In this document: positions 17,110 to 27,635 of the stretch, piece after piece
How the letters are laid out: the number at the start of each line of letters is the position of its first letter
How positions within the stretch are numbered: the stretch's first letter is position 1
Assembly (NCBI RefSeq): GCF_000686725.1
Contig: NZ_JMLK01000007.1
Coordinates: 1-64,000 of the forward strand
Direction of reading: 5' to 3'
DNA: 64,000 nucleotides
Source of the DNA: Clostridium akagii DSM 12554
Lineage (GTDB): Bacteria; Bacillota; Clostridia; Clostridiales; Clostridiaceae
Made by a program: the position numbers and the translations under genes
The notes under the pieces: model-generated
Database searches by the model: none
What the model saw: the letters and a program-made list of their open reading frames with translations, nothing else
What the model was told of the DNA's origin: nothing

Positions 17110-19737
17110 ATGGATACTAATAAAATATTAATAGACTACATTATTAAATTGAAAATAAAATATAAAAAAGAAACTATAGAATTTAAACCTTTAGAAAAAT
17201 TAATTTTAAAAAGCTTTAATGATATCTTAAATAATAAGAATAAAAAGATATTATTTATTGGAATTGAAAAAGAACTAACATCTATTTTACTTATCTTAAT
17301 TCTATCAATAAAACAATATTCAGATAATATGAAAAATCCAGATAATAATATTTTAGATACCGTTGAGAATGGGGACAAGGTATTTTATAGAGGACAGATA
17401 TTGATATTTGATAAGATTGATATAGATGAAAGGGATAAAAACAAATACATATATTTATTAGGAAAAAATAAATGTACAACATTAGTGCCATTTGGGAATT
17501 CACACTTATTAACCATGTACAATGGGCAAGCAAACAGGATTAATAAAATAGATGGGAATTCTCAACGATATAATATAACAAGAAAATTTATATCTGAAAT
17601 AATGGGAATTGATTATGCTAAATTAAATGGAGTAATTAAAGAAAGTACAATTATTGTATTTGAACATAAAGATGAACTTTATAAATTAATTGATTCACTA
17701 GAAATCGATTATGAAGATAAAAATTATACAATATCACAGCTATTTCCATTTGCATATTATACATCAGAAGAAAATCATGAGTATTTTAAAGGAAATAGAA
17801 TTAAAGAAAATACAGTAATAAAATTTGTTTCTAGTATTAGTACAGCTATTGATATTATTAAAGATGATAAAAATATAAAGAATATTATATTGATAGGAGA
17901 AAAAACATACAGGGATGCACTAGAAACTGAATTAAGAGAAGCAAGTATGATTGATAGCATAGATAAAATATTAGTAATAGATACATGGGAAAGTAATTTT
18001 GATTTTTCATTATTGCTTAAAGACGATGAACATTTTAGTGTATATGCTATAACAAAAGAAGTGGTCTTAGATAATATTAATTTATTTGATGAATCTTTAT
18101 TAAGTACAAAGTCAAGTTTACAAAAGACTAATTATAATTTAATGAAAAATCTAGTTAATAAAAATATTTATATATATGAAGTTAATAATTGTGAGATTTT
18201 AAATAAAAATATTTATAATATAAGTAAAAATTTAAAAGTTTTATTTGAATACTCAGATAATAGCATAAAAATATTAGATTTTATAAAGCGTGCTTATTAT
18301 TTATGTAATAAAGTAGAACAATCGGTTCTACCATTAAATAAATGCAAAACAAATTTAGATAGTATAAATTACAGTATTAGCATACTTAGAGAAACTTTAG
18401 GAATGTTTCCAAAAGAAAGAGTTGAATATAAATTAATGCAAGATATAATTTCCCAAATAGAGGAGAGTATAAATTCTTTAGAAGTTGAAAATTATAAAAT
18501 AGAGGTAATTAAAAAAAAGTTTTTAAATAATAAAAAATCATTATTAGGTATAAAAAATATAGATGAATTTATTGAGATTGAAGACTACTTTAGAAAAATC
18601 ATGAAAAAAAGTTTAGATATAAAGAAGTTAGATAAAATAATTAATGTTTATGGATACTCATCACTCATAATTCCATGTTTTCTTGAAAGTAAACATTTTA
18701 ATGTTCTAAATACTAATATAGTTGAAAATGTAGAAATAATAGTTTATAGACGTGAAAAAAATAGAATTAATTCCTTAATAAGAAAAAACAATAAAATGTT
18801 AGAACTAGTATTAAGGAATAATAAGTTATTAGAAGGTAGAAATTTACATGTGTTAAGCACAGTAGGAGAACTTTCAATAAAAACGGATTTTGTAGATAAT
18901 AAAGAATTTTATGATGATGAAGAAAAATTTAATGAAATTGAAGATAAAGTTCAAAGAGTGATACAAGAAAATAAAATAAACCTTTTTATAAATGAAGATA
19001 AAGTTAATAGAGGTATTTCTAATAGTACAATGAAAGTCAACAAGATAGTTACGTTTGAAGATGATAATTATTCGCTTTTATCAAATAATTATAAGACTGA
19101 CATAGTAGATATAAAAAATAAAGATATAAAACAAAAAAGTATTTCTGAATTAGCAGTTGGAGATGATATGATTTTCACAAAAAGTAAATTATCAGGAGAA
19201 AAAGACATTGTCAAGGTTGTTATCAGAGAACTTTTGGATCAGAAAAAATTTAGAAGTATATACGGTGAATATTTTGAACTAAATAATTTATGGAAAAATT
19301 GTTTGAATAATTATATGCATATATATGGTTTAACAGAACAAGATATTAGCAATGAATTTCAAATGTTTGGGAAAAAGATAACCTCTTTTGTTATAGTTAA
19401 TTGGTTAAATGGAAATATAATCGGGCCTCAAGATTTGAATGACATAAAAATCATTGCAGGTATAGTAAAAAATGTTGATTTGGATGGAAGAATTGATGAG
19501 GTAATAACTGCATGCAAACAAGAAAGAAAAATACAAATACAAGTTAGAAAAGCCATTGCAAAAATAATATTAAATTCTGTTGTCAACAATAATGAAAAAA
19601 ACAATGATATATATGAGATTGTGAAAAATACTATAAGTGATTTAGATAGGTATGCATATATAGGAACAATTTCGTCAATTAAAAATATCCATGAAGAAAT
19701 AAGTTCTCAACATGTAAATAAGGTTATAGAGGGATGA
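17110..19737 (+). CDS. drmE: DrmE-like DISARM protein, 875 aa
   Basis: ATG 17110 with a GGGG-containing ribosome site. The protein is lysine/asparagine-rich, without Walker motifs. An SH3-like N-terminal piece (NGDKVFYRGQILIFDKIDID, about 85-105) and a C-terminal helical region (LAVGDDMIFTKSKLSGEKDI about 680, then FVIVNWLNGNIIGPQDL about 760) resemble DrmE of class 2 DISARM. It is followed after 6 bases by drmA and then drmB, the expected partners. The biochemical role of DrmE is not known. The call rests on synteny and remembered C-terminal similarity. Confidence 0.68.
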   Translation: MDTNKILIDYIIKLKIKYKKETIEFKPLEKLILKSFNDILNNKNKKILFIGIEKELTSILLILILSIKQYSDNMKNPDNNILDTVENGDKVFYRGQILIFDKIDIDERDKNKYIYLLGKNKCTTLVPFGNSHLLTMYNGQANRINKIDGNSQRYNITRKFISEIMGIDYAKLNGVIKESTIIVFEHKDELYKLIDSLEIDYEDKNYTISQLFPFAYYTSEENHEYFKGNRIKENTVIKFVSSISTAIDIIKDDKNIKNIILIGEKTYRDALETELREASMIDSIDKILVIDTWESNFDFSLLLKDDEHFSVYAITKEVVLDNINLFDESLLSTKSSLQKTNYNLMKNLVNKNIYIYEVNNCEILNKNIYNISKNLKVLFEYSDNSIKILDFIKRAYYLCNKVEQSVLPLNKCKTNLDSINYSISILRETLGMFPKERVEYKLMQDIISQIEESINSLEVENYKIEVIKKKFLNNKKSLLGIKNIDEFIEIEDYFRKIMKKSLDIKKLDKIINVYGYSSLIIPCFLESKHFNVLNTNIVENVEIIVYRREKNRINSLIRKNNKMLELVLRNNKLLEGRNLHVLSTVGELSIKTDFVDNKEFYDDEEKFNEIEDKVQRVIQENKINLFINEDKVNRGISNSTMKVNKIVTFEDDNYSLLSNNYKTDIVDIKNKDIKQKSISELAVGDDMIFTKSKLSGEKDIVKVVIRELLDQKKFRSIYGEYFELNNLWKNCLNNYMHIYGLTEQDISNEFQMFGKKITSFVIVNWLNGNIIGPQDLNDIKIIAGIVKNVDLDGRIDEVITACKQERKIQIQVRKAIAKIILNSVVNNNEKNNDIYEIVKNTISDLDRYAYIGTISSIKNIHEEISSQHVNKVIEG

Positions 19738-19743
19738 ATAAAA

Positions 19744-22700
19744 TTGATAGATATACAAGAATGTATTAGGGTAAGAAAAGAAATAATTAAAAGAACTAAG
19801 GCAGAAATGCTTGGCCCTGGATCAGAAGATATAGGTGCCGATACAAAATACGAAGTGATATCGGATTCACCACTAGATAGATATGTACTTGGTGTTTTAT
19901 TCCCACAAGATAATCTATATGAACAAGATGAATCGGAAAAAGAAAAATCTAGTGATAGTATTAATGAAGATATAAATGAAGAAGTTGAGATGGAAATAGA
20001 AAAACAAAAGAAAAAAGGAGATAAAACTAAAAATAATATTCATAGTATTTCATCGGATGAGGAAGAAGTTCAAGAAGAAATAAGTATGGCTAATCAAACT
20101 TTACCATCGGCAATGGGTTTAACTTTTTTTGCTGAAGGTGATATAGAAGAAATTAATGTTGAAGTAAGCTGTGCTAGATATAGATTAAGTCAATTTAGAG
20201 ATTGTGTTATTAGAACAGATAAAGATATGAATATTACTAAGTATTCATTAGGTGAATATTTATATCAAGAAGATGGGCAAGTCAGGTTGAAAAAAAATCT
20301 ATCAAGAAAAAATGTATTTGAACTCGTTTCAGGAAGAGACATACAAACAGAAAGGCCAGATATAGAAAAAATCTTATATAAGCTCGCTGATTTATGTTCA
20401 TCAGAAGAAGGAAATAAACATAAGGGGTATGTTAGAAATCCATTCGTTGAGAATGGGGAAATAAAAATACCTTTAGTCAAGGAATTTAATAAGATTTTCA
20501 TTAATGAAGATGGAGAAGTAAGTGACAATAGCGGAGTATTGAAAGTAACTGTTTTAAGAAAAAAATATGAAGAAAAAATTTTCAGTTATACTGTGGTTCT
20601 TGTAAATGAACAGAAATCCAAAAAGAACTATAGAACTTGTTTCTTTCAACCAGAAATAAAAATTACAACAGATAATAATAACTTTAAGTTTATCGAAAGA
20701 TATGATATTCAAAATATAAACTCCAAATTTATTGATAATGAGGAGTTGGTTTTTAATTTATTGTATAGAAATAAGAAAAGTTACGCCGTAGGTCATGGTG
20801 TGGCAACAGGGCAAATTGTTAATATTGAAACTGGAAAAGGGGAAGTGCATACTGATTTCTTTCCAAGCTTTGAAATTCCTCAATTAGATTTTGAAATAGA
20901 TGAGTTAGGTGAGGAGGGCAAGAAAATATTATCTATGTTCGTTTTATCAGATATTTCAGATATAAGTAAAGAAGGCAAGATTAATTTACTTAATAAATTT
21001 TCTGATGCCTATGAGAAATGGATTAGTAAACTTGAAAAATCGGGAAACGAGTTAAAAGGAAAATATAATGATGATATAATAGAAAATCAAATTATTCAAT
21101 GCAAAGAAGTATTATTTAGAATGAAAAAGGGAATATGTATTTTAAGTAAAAATAAAAATGCATATGATGCTTTTTCTATAATGAATAGAGCTATGTTAAT
21201 GCAAAGAGTACATTCCAAATTAACAGGGAGTGAGTATGATAGATTTCCAATGGATACAAAAATGCCACAATTTGATTATTACAATGTTGAGAAAAAAGAT
21301 GGAAGTTGGAGAGCTTTCCAATTAGCTTTTGTTTTAATGAATATTGATTCAATTTCAAATCCAAATTGCGACGATAGAGATATTGTAGATTTAATATGGA
21401 TACCTACCGGAGGTGGTAAAACAGAAGCATATTTAGGGTTGACAGGATTTACTATATTTTTGAGAAGATTAAATGATCCGATAGATGGTTGTGGAACAAC
21501 AATTGTAATGAGGTATACTTTAAGGTTATTAGCTACACAACAATTTACTAGAGCATCTATACTAATTTGTGCTTGTGAAAAAATAAGGAGAGAAAGCAAC
21601 GAGTATAATCTTGGAGAAGACGAGATATCCATTGGATTATGGGTAGGGGGAGATCCAACTCCCAATACAAATGCTGTTGCCAAAACAGAATATAAAGAAT
21701 TGACAAAAGCTGTTAGCAATAAAGAAGAATTAGAGACACGGAAATTACAACACAATAAATTCCAAATATTGAAATGCCCTTGGTGTGGAACCAAACTTGA
21801 AACAGAATTTATTGATGGGAAAAAGAAAGGGGCATGGGGATATAATTATGATAAAAAGAAAATCATTTATTGTCCAGAATCTAGGTGCGATTTTCGTGAA
21901 AGGCTTCCTATACAAGTAGTAGATGAGGAATTATATAAAAATCCACCTACATTGCTTTTTGGAACTGTAGATAAATTTGCAACACTTCCTTGGAAAGGTG
22001 AGGTATCTAATTTATTTGCTTTAAATAAAGATAATAATACTAAAAGTCCTGAATTAATTATTCAGGATGAATTACATCTAATATCTGGACCATTAGGTAC
22101 AATGGTTGGGTTATATGAAACAGCAATTGATGCAATGTGTTGTGCAAAAGGTATAAAACCTAAGATAATTGCATCTACAGCAACCATAAAAAGAGCAAAA
22201 GAACAATGCAAAATGTTATTTGATAGGGAGGTATCACAATTTCCTCCTTCAGGATTAAATATAGAAGATTGCTTTTTTACAAAAGAAGTTTCAATTAAAA
22301 GAAAACCGGGTAGATTATATGTTGGGTTAATGCCATCAGGAAAAACCGCTACTACAACGCAAATAAGATTATATACAGCAGTTTTAGAATCATTGAAATT
22401 CATAGATGCTTCAGACGAAATACTAGATAAATATTGGACTCTTGTAGGTTACTTTAATTCAATACGAGAATTAGGAAAAACATCAACATTAGTTAAAGAC
22501 GATATAGCAAGTAATATTATAAGATATATGAAGAGATTAATGAAAGGTAAAGAAATAAGATATGCAGGAATACCCAATGAATTAACTAGCAGACTATCGT
22601 CAACTGCTATAGTAAAAACATTAAAAAATTCAGAAAATACATATGAAAAGGGTGAAGTTGATCCTAAAAGCAATAAAAAGCAGGATAACATAAATCACGC

Positions 22701-23379
22701 AATAGATATATTATTAGCGACAAATATGATAAGCGTTGGTGTTGATGTAAGTAGACTTGATTTAATGGTTGTTAGTGGACAACCTAAACAGACATCTGAG
22801 TATATTCAGGCTACGAGTAGAGTTGGAAGAAAGTATCCAGGTCTGGTATTCACGTTTTACAATGCGTCTAAGACTAGGGATAGATCTCATTATGAACTGT
22901 TTTATCCATATCATCAGACTTTTTATAAATATGTTGAGCCAACAAGTATTACACCGTTTTCTGAGCAGGCAAGGGAAAGAGCATTACACGCAGTTTTAAT
23001 AAGTATGGTAAGACATATTTTAAAATTGAATGGAAATGAAGATGCAAAGAAATTCAAAAACGATATAGAAGGTTTGGATAAAATAAAAGAATTCATTTTG
23101 GCGAGAGCAGATCATTTAGATAATAGTCAAGAAAGAGATATAGCAATTAAAACTAAGCAAGAACTTGATGAAATTATACATAAGTGGATAGATAAAATAG
23201 ATACAGCAAATGTTGATGAAGAAGTAGATTACTATTCAAAAAACGCGGATAAAAATTTACTGGTTCCATTTTTAGAAGATGACTATAGAAATGCATTTCC
23301 TACTATGCAATCTATGAGAAATATAGATAATCAAGCTGGGGTGGAAATAATTGAGTTTGGAGATGATATTAATGAATAA
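19744..23379 (+). CDS. drmA: DISARM helicase DrmA
   Basis: TTG 19744 behind GAGGGATG, which overlaps the drmE stop. 1211 aa. The N-terminus (KAEMLGPGSED, then DSPLDRYVLGVLFPQD) is characteristic of DrmA. Superfamily 2 helicase motifs: Walker A PTGGGKTEAY (about 554), DEAH-type box IIQDELHLISGP (about 772), QATSRVGRKYPG (motif VI, about 1021). A Zn-ribbon-like insertion has CPWCG (about 677) and CPESRCDF (about 710). DrmA is the helicase core of DISARM, thought to load on incoming DNA together with DrmB. An acidic, low-complexity segment (about 70-115) is probably disordered. Confidence 0.9.
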   Translation: MIDIQECIRVRKEIIKRTKAEMLGPGSEDIGADTKYEVISDSPLDRYVLGVLFPQDNLYEQDESEKEKSSDSINEDINEEVEMEIEKQKKKGDKTKNNIHSISSDEEEVQEEISMANQTLPSAMGLTFFAEGDIEEINVEVSCARYRLSQFRDCVIRTDKDMNITKYSLGEYLYQEDGQVRLKKNLSRKNVFELVSGRDIQTERPDIEKILYKLADLCSSEEGNKHKGYVRNPFVENGEIKIPLVKEFNKIFINEDGEVSDNSGVLKVTVLRKKYEEKIFSYTVVLVNEQKSKKNYRTCFFQPEIKITTDNNNFKFIERYDIQNINSKFIDNEELVFNLLYRNKKSYAVGHGVATGQIVNIETGKGEVHTDFFPSFEIPQLDFEIDELGEEGKKILSMFVLSDISDISKEGKINLLNKFSDAYEKWISKLEKSGNELKGKYNDDIIENQIIQCKEVLFRMKKGICILSKNKNAYDAFSIMNRAMLMQRVHSKLTGSEYDRFPMDTKMPQFDYYNVEKKDGSWRAFQLAFVLMNIDSISNPNCDDRDIVDLIWIPTGGGKTEAYLGLTGFTIFLRRLNDPIDGCGTTIVMRYTLRLLATQQFTRASILICACEKIRRESNEYNLGEDEISIGLWVGGDPTPNTNAVAKTEYKELTKAVSNKEELETRKLQHNKFQILKCPWCGTKLETEFIDGKKKGAWGYNYDKKKIIYCPESRCDFRERLPIQVVDEELYKNPPTLLFGTVDKFATLPWKGEVSNLFALNKDNNTKSPELIIQDELHLISGPLGTMVGLYETAIDAMCCAKGIKPKIIASTATIKRAKEQCKMLFDREVSQFPPSGLNIEDCFFTKEVSIKRKPGRLYVGLMPSGKTATTTQIRLYTAVLESLKFIDASDEILDKYWTLVGYFNSIRELGKTSTLVKDDIASNIIRYMKRLMKGKEIRYAGIPNELTSRLSSTAIVKTLKNSENTYEKGEVDPKSNKKQDNINHAIDILLATNMISVGVDVSRLDLMVVSGQPKQTSEYIQATSRVGRKYPGLVFTFYNASKTRDRSHYELFYPYHQTFYKYVEPTSITPFSEQARERALHAVLISMVRHILKLNGNEDAKKFKNDIEGLDKIKEFILARADHLDNSQERDIAIKTKQELDEIIHKWIDKIDTANVDEEVDYYSKNADKNLLVPFLEDDYRNAFPTMQSMRNIDNQAGVEIIEFGDDINE

Positions 23380-25261
23380 AATTCCACTAAAATCTAAGTC
23401 CTATAATATTCGATTTTCTCAGGTGATAGCTCCTTTTGGGGTTGGTTCTATGATTGATTTTAAGGATCAAACATTAATGCCCGCAGCACCAGAATATTGG
23501 ACTATTAATAAATCACAAGAGATACACGATGAACGATTAGAGAGATTATTAGGTGTAGAAAAATTTTGTTTGCCACCTGATAAAGATCAAATTAGTAAGA
23601 TTCCGTTAGTAAGATTTCCTAAATGGTACTTTTGTCCAAAATGTAAAAGGCTTAGAAAATTAGATGAATGGGAAAAGGAATTTGTGCAAAATAAAAGATC
23701 TAAGAATGTTAAAATGATTACACCAAAATGTATGGAATGTAATATGCAACTTGTTCCAGCTGGAATACTTGTAACATGTAAAAATGGTCATATTGATGAT
23801 TTTCCGTGGGTAGAATGGGTACATGGTAAAAATAAAAGATCAAATTGTGATATAAAACATTCGCATCTAAAAATCAAAAATTCTAGTAGTGCGTTGGGCC
23901 TGGAAGGTTTAGTAATAGAATGCAATTGTGGTGCAAAAGCAAGTATGAAAGGGGCATTTAATGAACAGGCATTTAGTAATAATAAACCTGAAATAAACAA
24001 AATACACTATAAATGTACTGGCAATATGCCGTGGAAAGGTAAAAAAGAAGAAGATAAAAAAGAAGAATGCAATGAGATACCTAAAAGTATACAACGTGGG
24101 GCACTTAATATATATTTTGCTAAAGTTGTTAGCTCTATAGTTATTCCACCATATTCTAGTGAAATAAATTTGTTGGTTAAACAGAGCAATAAATTTTCAT
24201 TATTATTAGAAATGTTAAATGATGAAGAATATGTTCAAATCAAAGGGAAAAAAAACATTATTGATTTATATACACAGAAAATAGCAGAAGATATTCATCA
24301 AGATAAAAGCATAGTAAAGATTATTTTAGATAAAGATTTCAATAGTGAAAATACTGAAAATATTGAGACTAAAGAACAGTATAGAGTAGAAGAATATAAT
24401 GCATTAACGGGTAATATACCTAAAGAATGTATGGATGAAAAAGATTTTAAAATAGAAATACAAAACAATATTGATGATTACGATATTTATGGCTTAAGTA
24501 AAGTTACATTAGTTAAAAAGTTAAGAGAAGTTAGAGCATTGGTTGGATTTAGTAGACTAGAGCCTACAGAAGCAGATTCAATGTCAGGATTTGAAAGTAA
24601 AGCTAGTAGTGGGTTTGTATCAATAAAAGAAAAAAAGACTAAGTGGTATCCGGCATATGAAGCTAGAGGTGAGGGGATTTTTATTGAGTTCAACAATGAA
24701 ATCATAGAAAAATGGATAAAAATATATCCTAAAGTTTCTGAGCGCATTGAAATTTTAAATGAAAGATACAATAAAAGAGAAATAAAACACGGCAATAATG
24801 GTAGAAAAATAAAGCCTAAATTTGTGCTACTACACACATTAGCACATCTTTTAATTAAAGAATTAAGTTTTGAATGTGGATATGACTCAGCTTCATTGAC
24901 AGAAAGAATTTATTGTAATACAGAGGAAAATTCCACTAATATGAGCGGTATTTTAATATATACATCATCAGGAGATTCTGAAGGCACATTAGGTGGACTT
25001 GTTAGGCAAGGAAAATCTGATATGCTACCTAAAATCATATTAAATGCAGTAAGGAAAGCAATGTGGTGCTCATCAGATCCTGTTTGTATTGATAGTGGAG
25101 GGCAAGGACGAGATGGATTGAATTTATCCGCTTGTCACGCATGTACACTTATTTCAGAAACTAGTTGTGAAGAATTTAATGTTTTGCTTGATAGAGTACT
25201 TATTGTTGGAGAATTAGAAGACAGAAAGATTGGCTTTTTTAGCGGAAGCTTTGATAAGTAA
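23372..25261 (+). CDS. drmB: DISARM protein DrmB (DUF1998)
   Basis: ATG 23372 with GGAGATGAT upstream, overlapping drmA by 8 bases. 629 aa. The start SQVIAPFGVGSMIDFKDQTL and the Zn-binding pairs FCPKCKRL (about 87) and CMECN (about 120) are typical of DrmB; the C-terminal DUF1998 region carries HTLAHLLIKELSFECGYDSA, YTSSGDSEGTLGGLVRQG and the cysteine motif ACHACTLISETSCEEF. DrmB forms a complex with DrmA. No drmC (PLD nuclease) gene follows; the operon ends here. Confidence 0.9.
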   Translation: MNKIPLKSKSYNIRFSQVIAPFGVGSMIDFKDQTLMPAAPEYWTINKSQEIHDERLERLLGVEKFCLPPDKDQISKIPLVRFPKWYFCPKCKRLRKLDEWEKEFVQNKRSKNVKMITPKCMECNMQLVPAGILVTCKNGHIDDFPWVEWVHGKNKRSNCDIKHSHLKIKNSSSALGLEGLVIECNCGAKASMKGAFNEQAFSNNKPEINKIHYKCTGNMPWKGKKEEDKKEECNEIPKSIQRGALNIYFAKVVSSIVIPPYSSEINLLVKQSNKFSLLLEMLNDEEYVQIKGKKNIIDLYTQKIAEDIHQDKSIVKIILDKDFNSENTENIETKEQYRVEEYNALTGNIPKECMDEKDFKIEIQNNIDDYDIYGLSKVTLVKKLREVRALVGFSRLEPTEADSMSGFESKASSGFVSIKEKKTKWYPAYEARGEGIFIEFNNEIIEKWIKIYPKVSERIEILNERYNKREIKHGNNGRKIKPKFVLLHTLAHLLIKELSFECGYDSASLTERIYCNTEENSTNMSGILIYTSSGDSEGTLGGLVRQGKSDMLPKIILNAVRKAMWCSSDPVCIDSGGQGRDGLNLSACHACTLISETSCEEFNVLLDRVLIVGELEDRKIGFFSGSFDK

Positions 25262-25992
25262 GCAGTATTGGTTCAAATGTACAAATGAGAGAATATAGTA
25301 AGTAATTTGCGATATATTAAGAGACTATTCTACCATATTTACACAATCAAACCTAAATAGTAAAGAGCAGATTATATGCTGAACAAATGTTTTATTAGAT
25401 ATTAAAGAAACAAAACAATATAACAAACAATCTTTTTGCCCATTAATAGTTATCATTTAAGTATAGCTTAAAAGTTTTTATCGACTCAGTGAATCTTCAG
25501 TACTTATGCTTAGATTTGTAATAAAGTTAGACGCAAATAATGTTCACTAACGCTTTAAATATGTCAGATAAAATGTTAATTTTGTAATAAAGTCCGATTG
25601 TTTTTAAAGGTACAATTCGATGTTCAATGCATTTTCAACAAAGAACAAGTGAAATCAATCTTATATTGAGCAAACATTATTACAAACGGAGTAACTATAT
25701 TTCAAAACTATAATATATATGTGGAAATCCAGAAAAACAAATCAAGGATTATTCTGTAGATTTGTATAATAAGGATCTATGAAAAAAATTAGCACAAACT
25801 GCTTAAATGCAGTAATATGAAATTTGAATTTTGGAAATGTACATATTGATTTACACAAATCTATGTACGTTTCCGGTGCAACCAACTAATTCGAATTAGC
25901 CCACGCCAAGGAATATAGTATTATGGTACTTAAATATAATATTTAAAATATCCATTTTATGGTTGCTTTTTATAAATGAAAGTGGTGATTTT
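25262..25992. other. Noncoding 0.7 kb after drmB
   Basis: No supported gene. The only clear structure is the hairpin at 25833-25874. drmC would be expected at this place in class 2 DISARM, but all frames are closed by frequent stops and I see no PLD motif. Confidence 0.6.
25833..25874. repeat. Hairpin related to the one after the cellulase gene
   Basis: GGAAATGTACATA pairs with TATGTACGTTTCC (one G-U pair) and an inner GATTT/AAATC stem closes an ACAC loop. The inner 21 bases are identical to part of the hairpin at 39901-39943, 14 kb away. No T-run follows. Confidence 0.6.
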
Positions 25993-27057
25993 GTGAGTAG
26001 AAATAAAAAAAATAGTAATATAGATCTACTTGAAAACATATCGAAAAAATATGATTTTCAATCTATCCAAGACACAGCATCTGAATTTGCAGGAATACAT
26101 GATGTAGAATTATTGCCATCATCAATTACCATAATGGCATCAGCACTATCTGTTTTCGGAGAAATGTCTAAAATGGATAGTACAAATGCTCTCTATACAG
26201 TGGCAGAATCTATCAAGGACACAGCATCTAAATTTGCAGGAATACATGATGTAGAATCATTGTCATCATCAATCACTATGATGGCATCAGCACTATCAAC
26301 TTTCGCAGAAATGCCTAAAATAGATAGTACAAATGCTTTCTCAACATTGACAGTATCTATCAAGGACACGGCATCTAAATTTGCAGGAATACATGATGTA
26401 GAATCATTGCCATCATCAATTACTATGATGGCATCAGCACTATCTACTTTGACAGAAATGTCTAAAATCGATAGTACAAATGATCTCTATACAGTGGCAG
26501 AATCTATCAAGGACACGGCATTTAAATTTGCAGGAATACATGATGTAGAATCATTGCCATCATCAATCACTATGATGGCATCAGCACTATCAACTTTCGC
26601 AGAAATGCCTAAAATCGATAGTACAAATGCTTTCTCAACATTGGCAGAATCTATGAAAAAAACAGCATCTAAATTTGCAGGAATGTCTAAAATAGATAGC
26701 GATATATTGAAAGATTATGATATTAAAAAAGAAGATTTTGAAGAAGCACAAAATATTGTAGAAGAAATTATTACTAGTGATAATGGAGAAAACTACTTAC
26801 AAGAATTTGAAAAAAAGATGTTAAATATAAAAAAACAATCTCCATTTAGATACGAACTTCTTAAGAATATAATACTAATAATATTTAGTTTTATAATATC
26901 ACTATTTTTTTATACTATTAGTAAACCTAATAATATAAATCAAATAAATAATACTTTAATTATTAATAACTATGGATATATCAATAAAGATAAAAAAAGT
27001 TTTAAGATAAGTCAAGAAGTAAGAGTTTCAATAACTGAATATTTAAGCGGAAAATAA
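25993..27057 (+). CDS. Membrane protein with four 49-aa tandem repeats
   Basis: GTG 25993 with GTGGTGAT upstream; 354 aa. Four consecutive 49-residue units follow from about residue 27 (each with FAGIHDVE and SSITxMASALS), then a fifth partial unit. Repeats 1 and 3 end alike, as do 2 and 4, so a 98-residue pair was duplicated. One transmembrane helix lies at about residues 290-310 (IILIIFSFIISLFFYTI), and about 40 residues follow it. No signal peptide is visible, so the repeats are probably cytoplasmic. I do not recognise the family. Its place just after DISARM-like genes suggests a cargo or defence role, unproven. Confidence 0.7.
   Translation: MSRNKKNSNIDLLENISKKYDFQSIQDTASEFAGIHDVELLPSSITIMASALSVFGEMSKMDSTNALYTVAESIKDTASKFAGIHDVESLSSSITMMASALSTFAEMPKIDSTNAFSTLTVSIKDTASKFAGIHDVESLPSSITMMASALSTLTEMSKIDSTNDLYTVAESIKDTAFKFAGIHDVESLPSSITMMASALSTFAEMPKIDSTNAFSTLAESMKKTASKFAGMSKIDSDILKDYDIKKEDFEEAQNIVEEIITSDNGENYLQEFEKKMLNIKKQSPFRYELLKNIILIIFSFIISLFFYTISKPNNINQINNTLIINNYGYINKDKKSFKISQEVRVSITEYLSGK
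26071..26700 (+). repeat. 147-bp tandem repeat, four copies plus a partial fifth
   Basis: Units start at 26071, 26218, 26365 and 26512, exactly 147 bases apart; a shortened fifth begins at 26659. The copies are nearly identical in DNA, stay in frame, and show an ABAB pattern (294-bp higher-order unit), which indicates recent duplication. Confidence 0.95.
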
Positions 27058-27635
27058 CGATGTAGTATTTAAATGAGTTAATTACAATATTGACAGCAAA
27101 GATTTAAAAAAACATACATAATTTAAATTAGGAAACTTGTAGAATAATTAAATATAAATTAAGTCATATCATATAAAGGTGATCTACATAAGCCTAAATC
27201 CAAATATTTTGATTTGTTATCTATAGGAGATATTTGACTTACGAGTTTTTGTAAATGCAAATAAGTATTAATTAAATGACCATAGTAAAATCCATAATTA
27301 TAATCGAATCTATATATTCTTCAATCATTTTCATAATTACAAATTTGGGGGTTGTGTAGTAATGGGACAGAAATTCCCATTACGCAAACTATAATTTACC
27401 GATTCAAGTTTGATACATTACAAATACGAGTAGTAGCAGGGTTCGTACCGTGTATTTCAAATTAGTTTTTAAAACCATTTTAATGGGTTTAAAGACTCTA
27501 TCTTTTTAAAATTATCTGCTATCAAATACCTTCGTTTATGCTACTATATCTCTTAGAGTGGGTTTTGTCGGTTTTCTTGGTTGCACCCCATTATCCATAC
27601 ACATTAAATTAATATTAATAAATGGAGGAAAAATA
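27058..27635. other. Noncoding 0.58 kb with hairpins
   Basis: No supported gene. GTAATGGGA / TTCCCATTAC (27359-27383) can extend outward with GTTG.../...CAAAC, and TTTAAAACCAT / AATGGGTTTAAA lies near 27467-27492. The last part (27570-27600, GTCGGTTTTCTTGGTTGCACC) resembles no coding sequence. A small RNA or old element end is possible but not shown. Confidence 0.45.

Noticed and set aside
26071-26700. Evenly spaced direct repeats as a CRISPR array
   Set aside because: The 147-bp units are contiguous, with no spacers, are in frame and encode protein repeats; no cas genes are present.
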